Shown here: piece after piece, positions 15,270 through 27,689 of the stretch
Layout: every line of letters begins with the position of its first letter
Position numbering within the stretch: the first letter of the stretch is position 1
DNA from: Hydractinia symbiolongicarpus
Lineage: Eukaryota; Cnidaria; Hydrozoa; Anthoathecata; Hydractiniidae
Assembly (NCBI RefSeq): GCF_029227915.1
Contig: NC_079878.1
Location: 4,462,001-4,526,000 of the forward strand
Direction: 5' to 3'
DNA: 64,000 bases
Program-made: the position numbers and the translations under genes
Notes under the pieces: generated by a model
Databases searched by the model: none
Told to the model about the DNA's origin: nothing
Seen by the model: the letters and a program-made list of their open reading frames with translations, nothing else

Positions 15270-16640
15270 CTAAATACATTTTGGTACGAATATGTGATGC
15301 AATCGTTGTAACTCAAACGGACTGATACCGTTCGAAAATCAATGAAATGTAGTTTTAGAAAATTTCTTTCTTTTTTCAGTGCGTTCTAACGGCTTGGATT
15401 GGTCCCACTTTAAAAATTGACTTATTGATCTAAGTATTTAAATAAAGAGCTAACAGAGCGTCTAGTGAAACTGCGGAGTTCCTGCAGTCATACCAAAGTG
15501 AGAAGAATGTTCATTCTTGGAGCCCAATTGTCTCATTTATCAAATCTACAAGGTTATGGTCCAAAATCAGTTCAATTAGGTGCCACGGTCTATCGTTTCA
15601 CTTGTAAAGCCAATGCAACCTAGTAATATGGGAAAAATATCGCTAAATACATGTTGGTACGAATATGTGACGCAATCGTTGTAAATCAAAACGGACTGAT
15701 ACCGGTAAAAAGTCAATGAAATGTAGTTTGTAAAACTGTCTTTACCTCTTCAGCCCGCTCTAACGGCTTCGATTGCTTCCACTGTAAGAAAATACTTTTT
15801 GAACTAAATATTAAATGGAAGAGCTAACAGAATGTCCAGTGTATCAGCGGAGTTCCTGCAGTCATACCAAAGTGAGAAGAATGTTCATTCTTGGAGTCCA
15901 GTTGTCTCATTTATCACATATATAAGGTTAAGGTCCAAAATCAGTTCAATTAGGTGCCACGGTCTATCGTTTCACTTGTAAAGCCAATGCAACCTAGTAA
16001 TATGGGAAAAATATCGCTAAATACATGTTGGTACGAATATGTAACGCAACTGTTGCAATTCAAACGGACTAATACCGTTCGAAAATCATTAAAATGTACT
16101 TTTAAAAACTGTCTCTATTTCCTCCAGCGTGCGCTAAAGGCTTCGATTGGTCCCACTCTAAAAAATGACTTATTGATTAAATGTTTAAATAAAGAGCTAA
16201 CAGAGCATCTAGTGTAACTTCAGAGATCCAGTAGTCGTACCAAAGTGAGAACAATGTTAATTCTTGGAGTCCAATTGTCTCATTTATCACATTTATCAGG
16301 TTAAGGTCCAAAATCAGTTCAATTAGGTGCCACGGACAATCGTTACACATTTAAAAGCAATGCAACCTAGTAATATCGGAACAGTATCGCTAAATACATC
16401 TTGGTACGAATATGTGATGCAACCGTTGTAACTCAAACGGACTGATACCGTTTGAAAGTCAATGAAATGTAGTTTTAGTAACTGTCTCTATTTCCTCGGC
16501 GTGCGCTAACGGCTTCGATTGGTCCCACTGTAAAAAATGACTTATTGATCTAAGTATTTAAATAAAGAGCTAACAGAGCATCTAGTGTAACTGTGGAGTT
16601 CCTGCAGTCATACCAAAGTGAGAAGAATGTTCATACTTGG
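15270..16640 (+). repeat. Satellite block duplicated 5,226 bp away (20,496-21,866)
   Basis: A run of monomers carrying unusual variants (aaaacggactgataccggt; cctccagcgtgcgctaaagg) is repeated at an exact offset of 5,226 bp, equal to 14 monomers. Flanking monomers on both sides do not match at this offset, so the duplicated block is about 1.4 kb. Two apparently identical 87-codon open frames inside these blocks are by-products of the duplication, not genes. Confidence 0.8.
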
Positions 16641-19600
16641 AGTCAAATTGCCTCATTTTTGACTTTTATAAGGTTAAAGTCCGAAGTAAGTTCAATTAGG
16701 TCCCACGGTCAATCGTTTCACTTTTAAAAGCAATGCAACATAGAAATACTGGAAAAATATCGCTAAATACATTTTGGTACGAATATGTGACGCAATCGTT
16801 GTAAATCAAAACGGACTGATACCGGTAAAAAGTCAATGAAATGTAGTTTGTAAAACTGTCTTTACCTCTTCAGCCCACTCTAACGGCTTCGATTGCTTCC
16901 ACTGTAAGAAAATACCTTTTGAACTAAATATTAAACTGAAGAGCTAACAGAATGTCCAGTGTATCAGCGGAGTTCCTGCAGCCATACCAAAGTGAGAAGA
17001 ATGTTCATTCTTGGAGTCCAGTTGTCTCATTTATCACATATATAAGGTTAAGGTCCAAAGTCAGTTTAATTAGCTGCCACGGGCAATCGTTTCACATCTA
17101 AAAGCAATGCAACCTAGTAATATCGGAACAGTATCGCTAAATACATCTTGGTACGAATATGTGATGCAACCGTTGTAACTCAAACGGACTGATACCGTTT
17201 GAAAGTCAATGAAATGTAGTTTTAGTAACTGTCTCTATTTCCTCGGCGTGCGCTAACGGCTTCGATTGGTCCCACTGTAAAAAATGACTTATTGATCTAA
17301 GTATTTAAATAAAGAGCTAACAGAGCATCTAGTGTAACTGTGGAGTTCCTGCAGTCATACCAAAGTGAGAAGAATGTTCATACTTGGAGTCAAATTGCCT
17401 CATTTTTGACATTTATAAGGTTAAAGTCCGAAGTAAGTTCAATTAGGTCCCACGGTCAATCGTTTCACTTTTAAAAGCAATGCAACATAGAAATACTGGA
17501 AAAATATCGCTAAATACATTTTGGTACGAATATGTGACGCAATCGTTGTAAATCAAAACGGACTGATCCCGGTAGAAAGTCAATGAAATGTAGTTTGTAA
17601 AACTGTCTTTACCTCTTCAGCCCGCTCTAACGGCTTCGATTGCTTCCACTGTAAGAAAATACCTTTTGAACTAAATATTAAACTGAAGAGCTAACAGAAT
17701 GTCCAGTGTATCAGCGGAGTTCCTGCAGTCATACCAAAGTGAGAAGAATGTTCATTCTTGGAGTCCAGTTGTCTCATTTATCACATATATAAGGTTAAGG
17801 TCCAAAGTCAGTTTAATTAGCTGCCACGGGCAATCGTTTCACATCTAAAAGCAATGCAACCTAGTAATATCGGAACAGTATCGCTAAATACATGTTGGCA
17901 CGAATATGTGACGCAACCGTTGTAACTCAAACGGACCGATACCGTTTGAAAGTCAATGAAATGTAGTTTTAGTAACTGTCTCTATTTCCTCGGCGTGCGC
18001 TAACGGCTTCGATTGGTCCCACTGTAAAAAATGACTTATTGATCTGAGTATTTAAATAAAGAGCTAACAGAGCGTCTAGTGAAACTGCGGAGTTCCTGCA
18101 GTCATACCAAAGTGAGAAGAATGTTCATTCTTGGAGTTCAATTGTCTCATTGATCACATTTACAAGGTTATGGTCCAAAATCAGTTCAATTAGGTGCCAC
18201 GGTCAATCGTTTCACTTTTGAAAGCAATGCAACATAGTAATACTGAAAAAATATCGCTAAATACATGTTGGTACGACTATGTGACGCAATCATTGTAACT
18301 CAAACTGACTGATACCGTTCGAAAATCAATGAATTGTAGTTTTAGAAAATTTCTTTCTTTTCTCAGTGCGTTTTAACGGCTTGGATTGGTCCCACTTTAA
18401 AGTTGACTTATTGATCTAAGTATTTAAATAAAGAGCTAACAGAGCGTCTAGTGAAACTGCGGAGTTCCTGCAGTCATACCAAAGTGAGAAGAATGTTCAT
18501 TCTTGGAGTCCTTTTGACTCATTTATCAAATCTACAAGGTTATGGTCCAAAATCAGTTCAATTAGGTGCCACGGTCAATCGTTTCACTTGTAAAGCCAAT
18601 GCAACCTAGTAATATCGGAAAAATATCGCTAAATACATGTTGGTACGAATATGTGACGCAATCGTTGTAAATCAAAACGGACTGATACCGGTAAAAAGTC
18701 AATGAAATGTAGTTTGTAAAACTGTCTTTACCTCTTCAGCCCGCTCTAACGGCTTCGATTGCTTCCACTGTAAGAAAATACTTTTTGAACTAAATATTAA
18801 ACTGAAGAGCTAACAGAATGTCCAGTGTATCAGCGGAGTTCCTGCAGTCATACCAAAGTGAGAAGAATGTTCATTCTTGGAGTCTAGTTGTCTCATTTAT
18901 CACATATATAAGGTTAAGGTCCAAAATCAGTTCAATTAGGTGCCACGGTCAATCGTTTCACATCTAAAAGCAATGCAACCTAGTAATATCGGAACAGTAT
19001 CGCTAAATACATGTTGGTACGAATATGTGACGCAACCGTTGTAACTCAAACGGACCGATACCGTGTGAAAGTGAATGAAATGTAGTTTTAGTAACTTTCT
19101 CTACTTCCTCGGCGTGCGCTAACGGCTTCGATTGGTCCCACTGTAAAAAATGACTTATTGATCTAAGTATTTAAATAAAGAGCTAACAGAGCATCTAGTG
19201 TAACTGTGGAGTTCCTGCAGTCATACCAAAGTGAGAAGAATGTTCATACTTGAAGTCAAATTGCCTCATTTTTGACATTTATAAGGTTAAAGTCCGAAGT
19301 AAGTTCAATTAGGTGCCACGGGCAATCGTTTCACTTTTAAAAGCAATGCAACATAGAAATACTGGAAAAATATCGCTAAATACATTTTGGTACGAATATG
19401 TGACGCAATCGTTGTAACTCAAACGGACTGATACCGTTCGAAAATCAATGAAATGTAGTTTTAGAAAATTTCTTTCTTTTTTCAGTGCGTTCTAACGGCT
19501 TGGATTGGTCCCACTTTAAAAATTGACTTATTGATCTAAGTATTTAAATAAAGAGCTAACGGAGCGTCTAGTGAAACTGCGGAGTTCCTGCAGTCATACC

Positions 19601-22600
19601 AAAGTGAGAAGAATGTTCATTCTTGGAGCCCAATTGTCTCATTTATCAAATCTACAAGGTTATGGTCCAAAATCAGTTCAATTAGGTGCCACGGTCAATC
19701 GTTTCACTTGTAAAGCCAATGCAACCTAGTAATATCGGAAAAATATCGCTAAATACATGTTGGTACGAATGAGTGACGCAATCGTTGTAAATCAAAACGG
19801 ACTGATACCGGTAAAAAGTCAATGAAATGTAGTTTGTAAAACTGTCTTTACCTCTTCAGCCCGCTCTAACGGCTTCGATTGCTTCCACTGTAAGAAAATA
19901 CCCTTTGAACTAAATATTAAACTGAAGAGCTAACAGAATGTCCAGTGTATCAGCGGAGTTCCTGCAGTCATACCAAAGTGAGAAGAATGTTCATTCTTGG
20001 AGTCCAGTTGTCTCATTTATCACATATATAAGGTTAAGGTCCAAAGTCAGTTTAATTAGCTGCCACGGGCAATCGTTTCACATCTAAAAGCAATGCAACC
20101 TAGTAATATCGGAACAGTATCGCTAAATACATGTTGGCACGAATATGTGACGCAACCGTTGTAACTCAAACGGACCGATACCGTTTGAAAGTCAATGAAA
20201 TGTAGTTTTAGTAACTGTCTCTATTTCCTCGGCGTGCGCTAACGGCTTCGATTGGTCCCACTGTAAAAAATGACTTATTGATCTGAGTATTTAAATAAAG
20301 AGCTAACAGAGCGTCTAGTGAAACTGCTGAGTTCCTGCAGTCATACCAAAGTGAGAAGAATGTTCATTCTTGGAGTTCAGATGTCTCATTGATCACATTT
20401 ACAAGGTTATGGTCCAAAATCAGTTCAATTAGGTGCCACGGTCAATCGTTTCACTTTTGTAAGCAATGCAACATAGTAATACTGAAAAAATATCGCTAAA
20501 TACATGTTGGTACGAATATGTGACGCAATCGTTGTAACTCAAACGGACTGATACCGTTCGAAAATCAATGAAATGTAGTTTTAGAAAATTTCTTTCTTTT
20601 TTCAGTGCGTTCTAACGGCTTGGATTGGTCCCACTTTAAAAATTGACTTATTGATCTAAGTATTTAAATAAAGAGCTAACAGAGCGTCTAGTGAAACTGC
20701 GGAGTTCCTGCAGTCATACCAAAGTGAGAAGAATGTTCATTCTTGGAGCCCAATTGTCTCATTTATCAAATCTACAAGGTTATGGTCCAAAATCAGTTCA
20801 ATTAGGTGCCACGGTCTATCGTTTCACTTGTAAATCCAATGCAACCTAGTAATATGGGAAAAATATCGCTAAATACATGTTGGTACGAATATGTGACGCA
20901 ATCGTTGTAAATCAAAACGGACTGATACCGGTAAAAAGTCAATGAAATGTAGTTTGTAAAACTGTCTTTACCTCTTCAGCCCGCTCTAACGGCTTCGATT
21001 GCTTCCACTGTAAGAAAATACTTTTTGAACTAAATATTAAATGGAAGAGCTAACAGAATGTCCAGTGTATCAGCGGAGTTCCTGCAGTCATACCAAAGTG
21101 AGAAGAATGTTCATTCTTGGAGTCCAGTTGTCTCATTTATCACATATATAAGGTTAAGGTCCAAAATCAGTTCAATTAGGTGCCACGGTCTATCGTTTCA
21201 CTTGTAAAGCCAATGCAACCTAGTAATATGAGAAAAATATCGCTAAATACATGTTGGTACGAATATGTAACGCAACTGTTGCAATTCAAACGGACTAATA
21301 CCGTTCGAAAATCATTAAAATGTACTTTTAAAAACTGTCTCTATTTCCTCCAGCGTGCGCTAAAGGCTTCGATTGGTCCCACTCTAAAAAATGACTTATT
21401 GATTAAATGTTTAAATAAAGAGCTAACAGACTGTCCAGTGTAACTTCAGAGATCCAGTAGTCGTACCAAAGTGAGAACAATGTTAATTCTTGGAGTCCAA
21501 TTGTCTCATTTATCACATTTATCAGGTTAAGGTCCAAAATCAGTTCAATTAGGTGCCACGGACAATCGTTACACATCTAAAAGCAATGCAACCTAGTAAT
21601 ATCGGAACAGTATCGCTAAATACATCTTGGTACGAATATGTGATGCAACCGTTGTAACTCAAACGGACTGATACCGTTTGAAAGTCAATGAAATGTAGTT
21701 TTAGTAACTGTCTCTATTTCCTCGGCGTGCGCTAACGGCTTCGATTGGTCCCACTGTAAAAAATGACTTATTGATCTAAGTATTTAAATAAAGAGCTAAC
21801 AGAGCATCTAGTGTAACTGTGGAGTTCCTGCAGTCATACCAAAGTGAGAAGAATGTTCATACTTGGAGTCAAATTGCCTCATTTTTGACATTTATAAGGT
21901 TAAAGTCCAAAGCTAGTTCAATTAGGTCCCACGGTCAATCGTTTCAATTTTGAAAGCAATGCAACATAGTAATACTGGAAAAATATCGCTAAACACATGT
22001 TGGTACGAATATGTGACGCAATCGTTGTAACTCAAACTGACTGATACCGTTCGAAAATCAATGAAATGTAGTTTTAGAAAATTTCTTTCTTTTCTCAGTG
22101 CGTTTTAACGGCTTGGATTGGTCCCACTTTAAAGTTGACTTATTGATCTAAGTATTTAAATAAAGAGCTAACAGAGCTTCTAGTGAAACTGCGGAGTTCC
22201 TGCAGTCATACCAAAGTGAGAAGAATGTTCATTCTTGGAGTCCAATTGTCTCATTTATCAAATCTACAAGGTTATGGTCCAAAATCAGTTCAATTAGGTG
22301 CTACGGTCTATCGTTTCACTTGTAAAGCCAATGCAACCTAGTAATATGGGAAAAATATCGCTAAATACATGTTGGTACGAATATGTGACGCAATCGTTGT
22401 AAATCAAAACGGACTGATACCGGTAAAAAGTCAATGAAATGTAGTTTGTAAAACTGTCTTTACCTCTTCAGCCCGCTCTAACGGCTTCGATTGGTCCCAC
22501 TGTAAAAAGTGACTTATTGGTCTAAGTGTTTAAATAAAGAGCTAACAGAGCATCCAGTGTAACTGCGGAGCTTCAGCATTCTTGCCAAAATAAGAAAAAT

Positions 22601-25429
22601 TTTAATTCTTGGAGTCCAATTGTCTCATTTATCATATTTATAAGGTTAAAGTCCAAAATCACTTCAATTAGGTCCCATGGTCAATCGATTCACTTATAAA
22701 ATCAATAAAATCTAGTAATATCGGAAAAATATCGCTAAGTACATGTTGGTACGAATATGTAACGCAACTGTTGCATATCAAACGGACTAATACCGTTCGA
22801 AAGTCATTGAAATGTACTTTTAAAAACTGTCTCTATTTCCTCCAGCGTGCGCTAACGGCTTTGATTGGTCCCACTCTAAAAAAAGACTTATTGATTAAAT
22901 GTTTAAATAAAGAGCTAACAGACTGTCCAGTGTAACTGCAGAGATCCAGTAGTCGTACTAAAGTGAGAACAATGTTAATTCTTGGAGTCAAATTGCTTCA
23001 TTTTTGACATTTATAAGGTTAAAGTCCAAAGTAAGTTTAATTCGGTCCCACAGTCAATCGTTTAACTTCTAAAACCAATGCAACCTAGTGATATCGGAAA
23101 AATATCGCTAAATTCATGTTGGTACGAATATGTGACGCATTCGTTGTAAATCAAAACGGACAGATACCGTTAAAAAGTCAATGAAATGTAGTTTGTAAAA
23201 CTGTCTTTACCTCTTTAGTCCGCTCTAACGGCTTCGATTGCTTCCACTGTAAGAAATTACTTTTTGAACTAAATATTAAACTGAAGAGCTAACGGAATGT
23301 TCAGTGTATCAGCGGAGTTCTTGCAGTCATACCAAAGTAAGAAGAATGTTCATTCTTGGAGTCCAGTTGTCTCATTTATCACATATATAAGGTTAAGGTC
23401 CAAAATCAGTTCAATTAGGTGCCACGGACAATCGTTTCACATCTAAAAGCAATGCAACCTAGTAATATCGGAACAGTATCGCTAAATACATCTTGGTACG
23501 AATATGTGATGCAACCGTTGTAACTCAAACGGACTGATACCGTTTGAAAGTCAATGATATGTAGTTTTAGAAACAGTCTCTATTTCCTCGGTGCGCGCTA
23601 ACGGCTTCGATTGGTCCCACTGTAAAAAGTGACTTATTGGTCTAAATTTTTAAATAAAGAGCTAACAGAGCACCCAGTGTAACTGCGGAGATTCAGCATT
23701 CTTGCCAAAATAAGAAAAATGTTAATTCTTGGAGTCCAATTGTCACATTTATCACATTTATAAGGTTAAAGTCCAAAACCACTTTAGTTAGGTCCCACTG
23801 TCAATCGATTCACTTATAAAACCAATGTAATCTAGTAATATCGGAAAAATATCGCTAAACACATGCTGGTACGAATAAATGACGTAACCCTTGTAACTCA
23901 AACGGACTGATAACGCTAGAAAGTCAATGAAATGTAGTTTTTGAAACTCTCTCTAATTCGTCAGTGCACGGTAACGACCTGGATTAGTCCCGCTCTAAAA
24001 GATGACTTATCGAACTAAATATTTAAATAAAGAACTAACAGAGCTTCCGGTGTAACTGCAGAGTTCCAGCAGTCACATCAAAATGAGAAGAATGTTAATT
24101 CTTGAGACGCATTTTTCTCATTATTCACATTCATATGGTCAATTTCCAAAATCAGTTCAATTAGATCAGTCGGTCAATTGTTTCACTTTTAAAAGCGATG
24201 TAATCTGGTAATATCGGAAAAATATCGTTAAATACATGTTGGTACGAATATGTGACGCAGCCGTTGTAACTCAAACGGACTGATACCGTTAAAAAGTCAA
24301 TAAAATGTACTTTGTAAAACTGTCTTTACTTCTTCAGCCCGCGCTAACGTCTTGGATTAGTTCCACTGTAAGAAATGACTTTTTGAACTAAATATTTAAC
24401 TGAGGAGCTAACAGAATGTCCAGTGTATCTGCGGAGTTCTATCAGTCATACCAAAGTGAGAAGAATGTTAATTCTTGGGGTCCATTTGTCTCATTTATCA
24501 CATTAACAAGGTCAAAGTCCAAAATGAGTTCAATTAGATCCCACAGTCAATCGTTTCACTTTTAAAAGCAACTTACCCTAGTAATATCCGAAAAATATCG
24601 CTAAATACATAGTGGTACAATTAAGTGACGCAATTCTTGTAACTCAAACGGACTGATGACGCTAGAAAGTCAATGAAATATCGTTTTTAAAGCTGTTTTT
24701 ATTTCTTCAGCGCGTGTAACGGCTTCGATTGGTCCCACTGTAAAAAATAGGTTATCGATCTAAATACTTAAATGAAGAGGTAACAGAGCGTCGAATGAGA
24801 ATGCGGAGTATCAGCAGTTATAGCGAAATGAGAAGAATATTGATTCTTGGGTCTCATTTGTCTCATTAATCACAAATATCAGGTCAAAGTCCAAAATTAG
24901 TTCACTTAGTTCCCACGGTCAATCGCTTCACTTTTAAAAGCGATTAACCCTAATAATATCGGAAATATATCGCTAAGTACATGCTGGTACGAATATGTGA
25001 CGCAACCGTTGTAACTCAAACGAACTGATACAGCTAGAATCTCAATGAAATGTAGTTTTTGACACTGTCTTTATTCCTTCAGTGCGCGGTAACGTCTTGG
25101 ATTGGTTCCGCTCTAAATAATGACTTATCGAAATAAATACTTAAATAAAGAGCTAACAGAGCGTCCAGTGTAACTGCAGAGTTCCAGCAGTCATAGCAAA
25201 ATGAGAAGAATGTTGATTCTTGGGGCTCATTTGTCTCATTATTCACATTTATATGGTCAAATCAGTTCAACTAGATCATTCGGTCAATCGTTTCACTTTT
25301 AAGAGCGATTTACGCTAGTAATGTCGGAAAAATATCGCTAAATACATGCTGGTACGAATATGTGACGCAACCGTTGTAACTCAAACGGACTGATACCGTT
25401 AGAAAGTCAATGAAAAATCGTTTTTGAAG

Positions 25430-25810
25430 ATGTGGGTCAAGCATCTGTATACTATCGTGAAAGGTCTTAACAATGCCAAGACTTTCATGATTGGTATGAA
25501 ACCTAACAAAGCGATTAAGCTTGATGATGTACCACTCACGAAAAGTGAGGAATATCCCGAGGAAAGGTCTCTACATGAGGATGGTTTATACCTCTATCTG
25601 ATACAGCCCGGGGAGGAACATGCAGATGCGAAAAGACGCGCAACTGATGCCTGTTGCAGTAAAAAGACGTACAGACTGGACCGCATTGTGACGGGTATTT
25701 GTCTTTTATATTATTTGAGGCATGGTCCTGATCGTAGGTTCGTCTCGGAAGATTTGATGCTTATTCCTGACGTCGTTGAAGTGCCTCCGCAACATGTAAA
25801 GGAATGGTGA
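25430..25810 (+). pseudogene. Probable Polinton integrase C-terminal part, 5'-truncated at the satellite junction
   Basis: An open frame runs from the satellite edge to a TGA at about 25,810. Satellite homology ends around 25,428, so the ATG at 25,430 is probably an internal codon and the true N-terminus is missing. The C-terminal third (pattern KTYRLDRIV, YYL, GPDRRFVSEDLMLIP, then EVPP) resembles the tail that follows the rve domain in Polinton integrases, as I remember the family. No DDE residues are present in the surviving part. Position supports this reading: in Polintons the integrase commonly lies at the end opposite PolB and on the opposite strand, as here. It converges on the HNH gene, with a hairpin between them. 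It could equally be another conserved Polinton protein; identity is moderate at best. Confidence 0.42.
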
Positions 25811-25860
25811 TAGGGATGAAGCTTTACCAAGAGCTGCTACCCCCACCCATTTTTGCAAAT

Positions 25861-25892
25861 AATTTTCACTACCCGCTAGAGTAGTGAAAATT
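25861..25892. terminator. Perfect 12-bp hairpin between two convergent Polinton genes
   Basis: The arms aattttcactac and gtagtgaaaatt are exact reverse complements separated by the 8-nt loop ccgctaga. The hairpin is the centre of the 103-bp gap between the plus-strand frame ending at 25,810 and the minus-strand HNH frame ending at 25,914. This placement suggests a bidirectional transcript-end signal, as palindromes do in some large DNA viruses. The function is inferred from position only. Confidence 0.55.
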
Positions 25893-25913
25893 TTTTGGTG
25901 GGATGCGGGCTAC

Positions 25914-26390
25914 CTATTCTGAGATGAAACGATTGCCCTTTGATACGTTTTCGCTTGCCCACATGGGCTGAGTGTTGGAATAGTGCAGCCTTTTAGCTAC
26001 CTCATCAAGCGATGGAACAACCCCATTTTCTCGATATTGAAGTGGGATTTTGTGATCAATATGCCACCCCCCATCATAATTGTTCCAGGTCATACCCTCA
26101 ACAAACTGGTCTTCAATATGGGTCCGCAAGGTAGAGATATTACACCCGAGATACTCCTGGGAACTAAGCTCCTAGTTTTTTTTCAGGGCGTTGTAAGTTC
26201 GGCTTTTTACAATACTAGTGAGATGTCCAGTGGGGTTGCAAATGGGGCATATTGTCTTATGTTTGTGATGGTCGCCGCAGATTCTTCCACCCCAACAATC
26301 TTTACATTGGAATCTCTGCCTTTGATGGGGGCATATACACCAAATCAACCTTTTTTGATTAAGTAATCTCGGTCGCGGCCTGGACTCCAT
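25914..26390 (-). pseudogene. HNH endonuclease, 3' part (zinc repeat plus HNH domain) with one in-frame TAG
   Basis: One reading frame runs from about 26,390 to 25,914, broken only by an amber codon at 26,172-26,174. The first part has Cys/His pairs (ICPHQRQRFQCKDC, then ICPIC), typical of the zinc repeats in viral HNH proteins. After the stop comes a recognisable HNH core: HIDHKIPL, then an N-rich helix with NTQPMWASEN and KGNR. This is the nuclease fold of homing-type and large-virus HNH enzymes. Its N-terminal half lies 5 kb away at 31,650-32,020 on the same strand, because an ISL2EU-type element is inserted between them. It would cut DNA and may spread itself between elements; that role is inferred. 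With the TAG, frameshifts and insertion the gene is dead here. Confidence 0.8.
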
Positions 26391-27689
26391 TAGTGGGGGT
26401 CAAAATGAATGAGGCCCGCAATTTAACTTGAGACAACGAAGTATAAACATCAGATATTCGACAATTAGAAAGTAATTAAAATGGATTATGACTTAATAGA
26501 AAAAATGAAACTAGAAGAACTTAAGGATTACTTTAAGAGTTCGTGGGCTGTTATTAAATGGAAGGGAAAAGGAACTTGTAGCACGAGTGTTTTCGGCTAT
26601 GGAGAATAACATACAGCCTATAAAAACAGCAGCAGAAGTAGAGCATCAGCTTAATAATGAATACAAGACGAAATTAAAAATTGACGGCTTAGCTACTCCT
26701 GATCCCTATACAATCCCACATGGGTGGTTAAATGAAGATGAAGGGATGTCATTTTGGCCAATGCTTATGTACCCAGATATTTTTAATTATCTTATGTTTT
26801 ACCCAGCAGAATTAGGGAGCAAAGATTTAAATGATTATAAGAATTCCAAAGCATACAACTATTACAAAAGTGGTTGGCTAAAACCTTTACTATGCCATGA
26901 GCTATCAGGAAGCAAGTTTTGTTTATTCAAAGGGGAATGTGGCAAATATCAGTCATGCATTGTGGTTGGTGATTGAGAAAAAAAATGTCAAAATCAGACC
27001 TGTCACTGCACATGTATGGCAGGGATGGGTCAGAGCTGCAACCATGTTGCAGCTGCAATGTATAGAATTGAGGCGGCTGTACGTTTAGGATTGACAAAAC
27101 TATCGTGTACGAGTAAAGCAAACGTCGCTCCAACAAAAATAAAAAACTTGGACTTTTCACGTGAAAACTTTGCACAACGGGGTAAGCAAAAAAGGCCACT
27201 GGTGCACACAACTAAAGAAAAGTATAACTCTCTTGCCCTAACCATCTAAAGCAATTAACTTTAAATGATATTGCTGCCGCTATTGAAGATGTTGTACCAG
27301 AGAGTGTTCTATTTACTGTAGCTCCTAAATTTGAAGTTGAATTCCTTCGTGAATCACTTGAGACAGACAATGAGCAAACGAAACCACAAGATTTAATCAG
27401 AATAGATGACATAACTCTTATGTCATCAAATAAATCAGAATTTATTGAACATGGTTAAAAGGAGTCAGTGAAAAGAAATTGAGAAAATAACACGTGAACA
27501 AGCTGCTAATAAAAAGTTTGGTTTCTACTTCGAAAAGCAGTTATTACTGCATCTAAAGCACATGTGCTATCCAAAATGAATATATCCAAGGATGGCCACT
27601 CGCTTATATAGTGGATATATTGATATGTGGGCACTTAACATAAAAGTTTCTGGTTTAACATTTGTGGACCCCAACATACCAGCCCTTAA

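Larger units (their letters stand above)
1..25428 (+). repeat. ~372-bp satellite DNA array (about 68 monomers)
   Basis: Head-to-tail copies of one unit fill the whole stretch. Using the phrase aaatacatgttgg as a landmark, copies begin at 1, 373, 745, 1117, 1490, 1863 and 2235, so the period is 372-373 bp. Each monomer carries conserved blocks such as ggagttcctgcagtcat and a dyad CAAACGG-(7 nt)-CCGTTTG. Neighbouring copies differ by scattered substitutions and a few indels. From about 22,500 rightward the copies become clearly more divergent, as expected at the edge of an array. The array stops inside a monomer near 25,428. There is no coding capacity; open stretches inside it are fortuitous. 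A centromeric or pericentromeric role is plausible for such an array but is inference. Confidence 0.97.

Noticed and set aside
15954-16217. 87-codon open frame, nearly identical at 21,180-21,443
   Set aside because: Starts with GTG inside satellite monomers; the second copy comes from a 5,226-bp satellite duplication. No protein signature.
1-25428. CRISPR array
   Set aside because: Regular spacing, but the whole 372-bp unit is repeated with no unique spacers; this is satellite DNA in a eukaryotic context.
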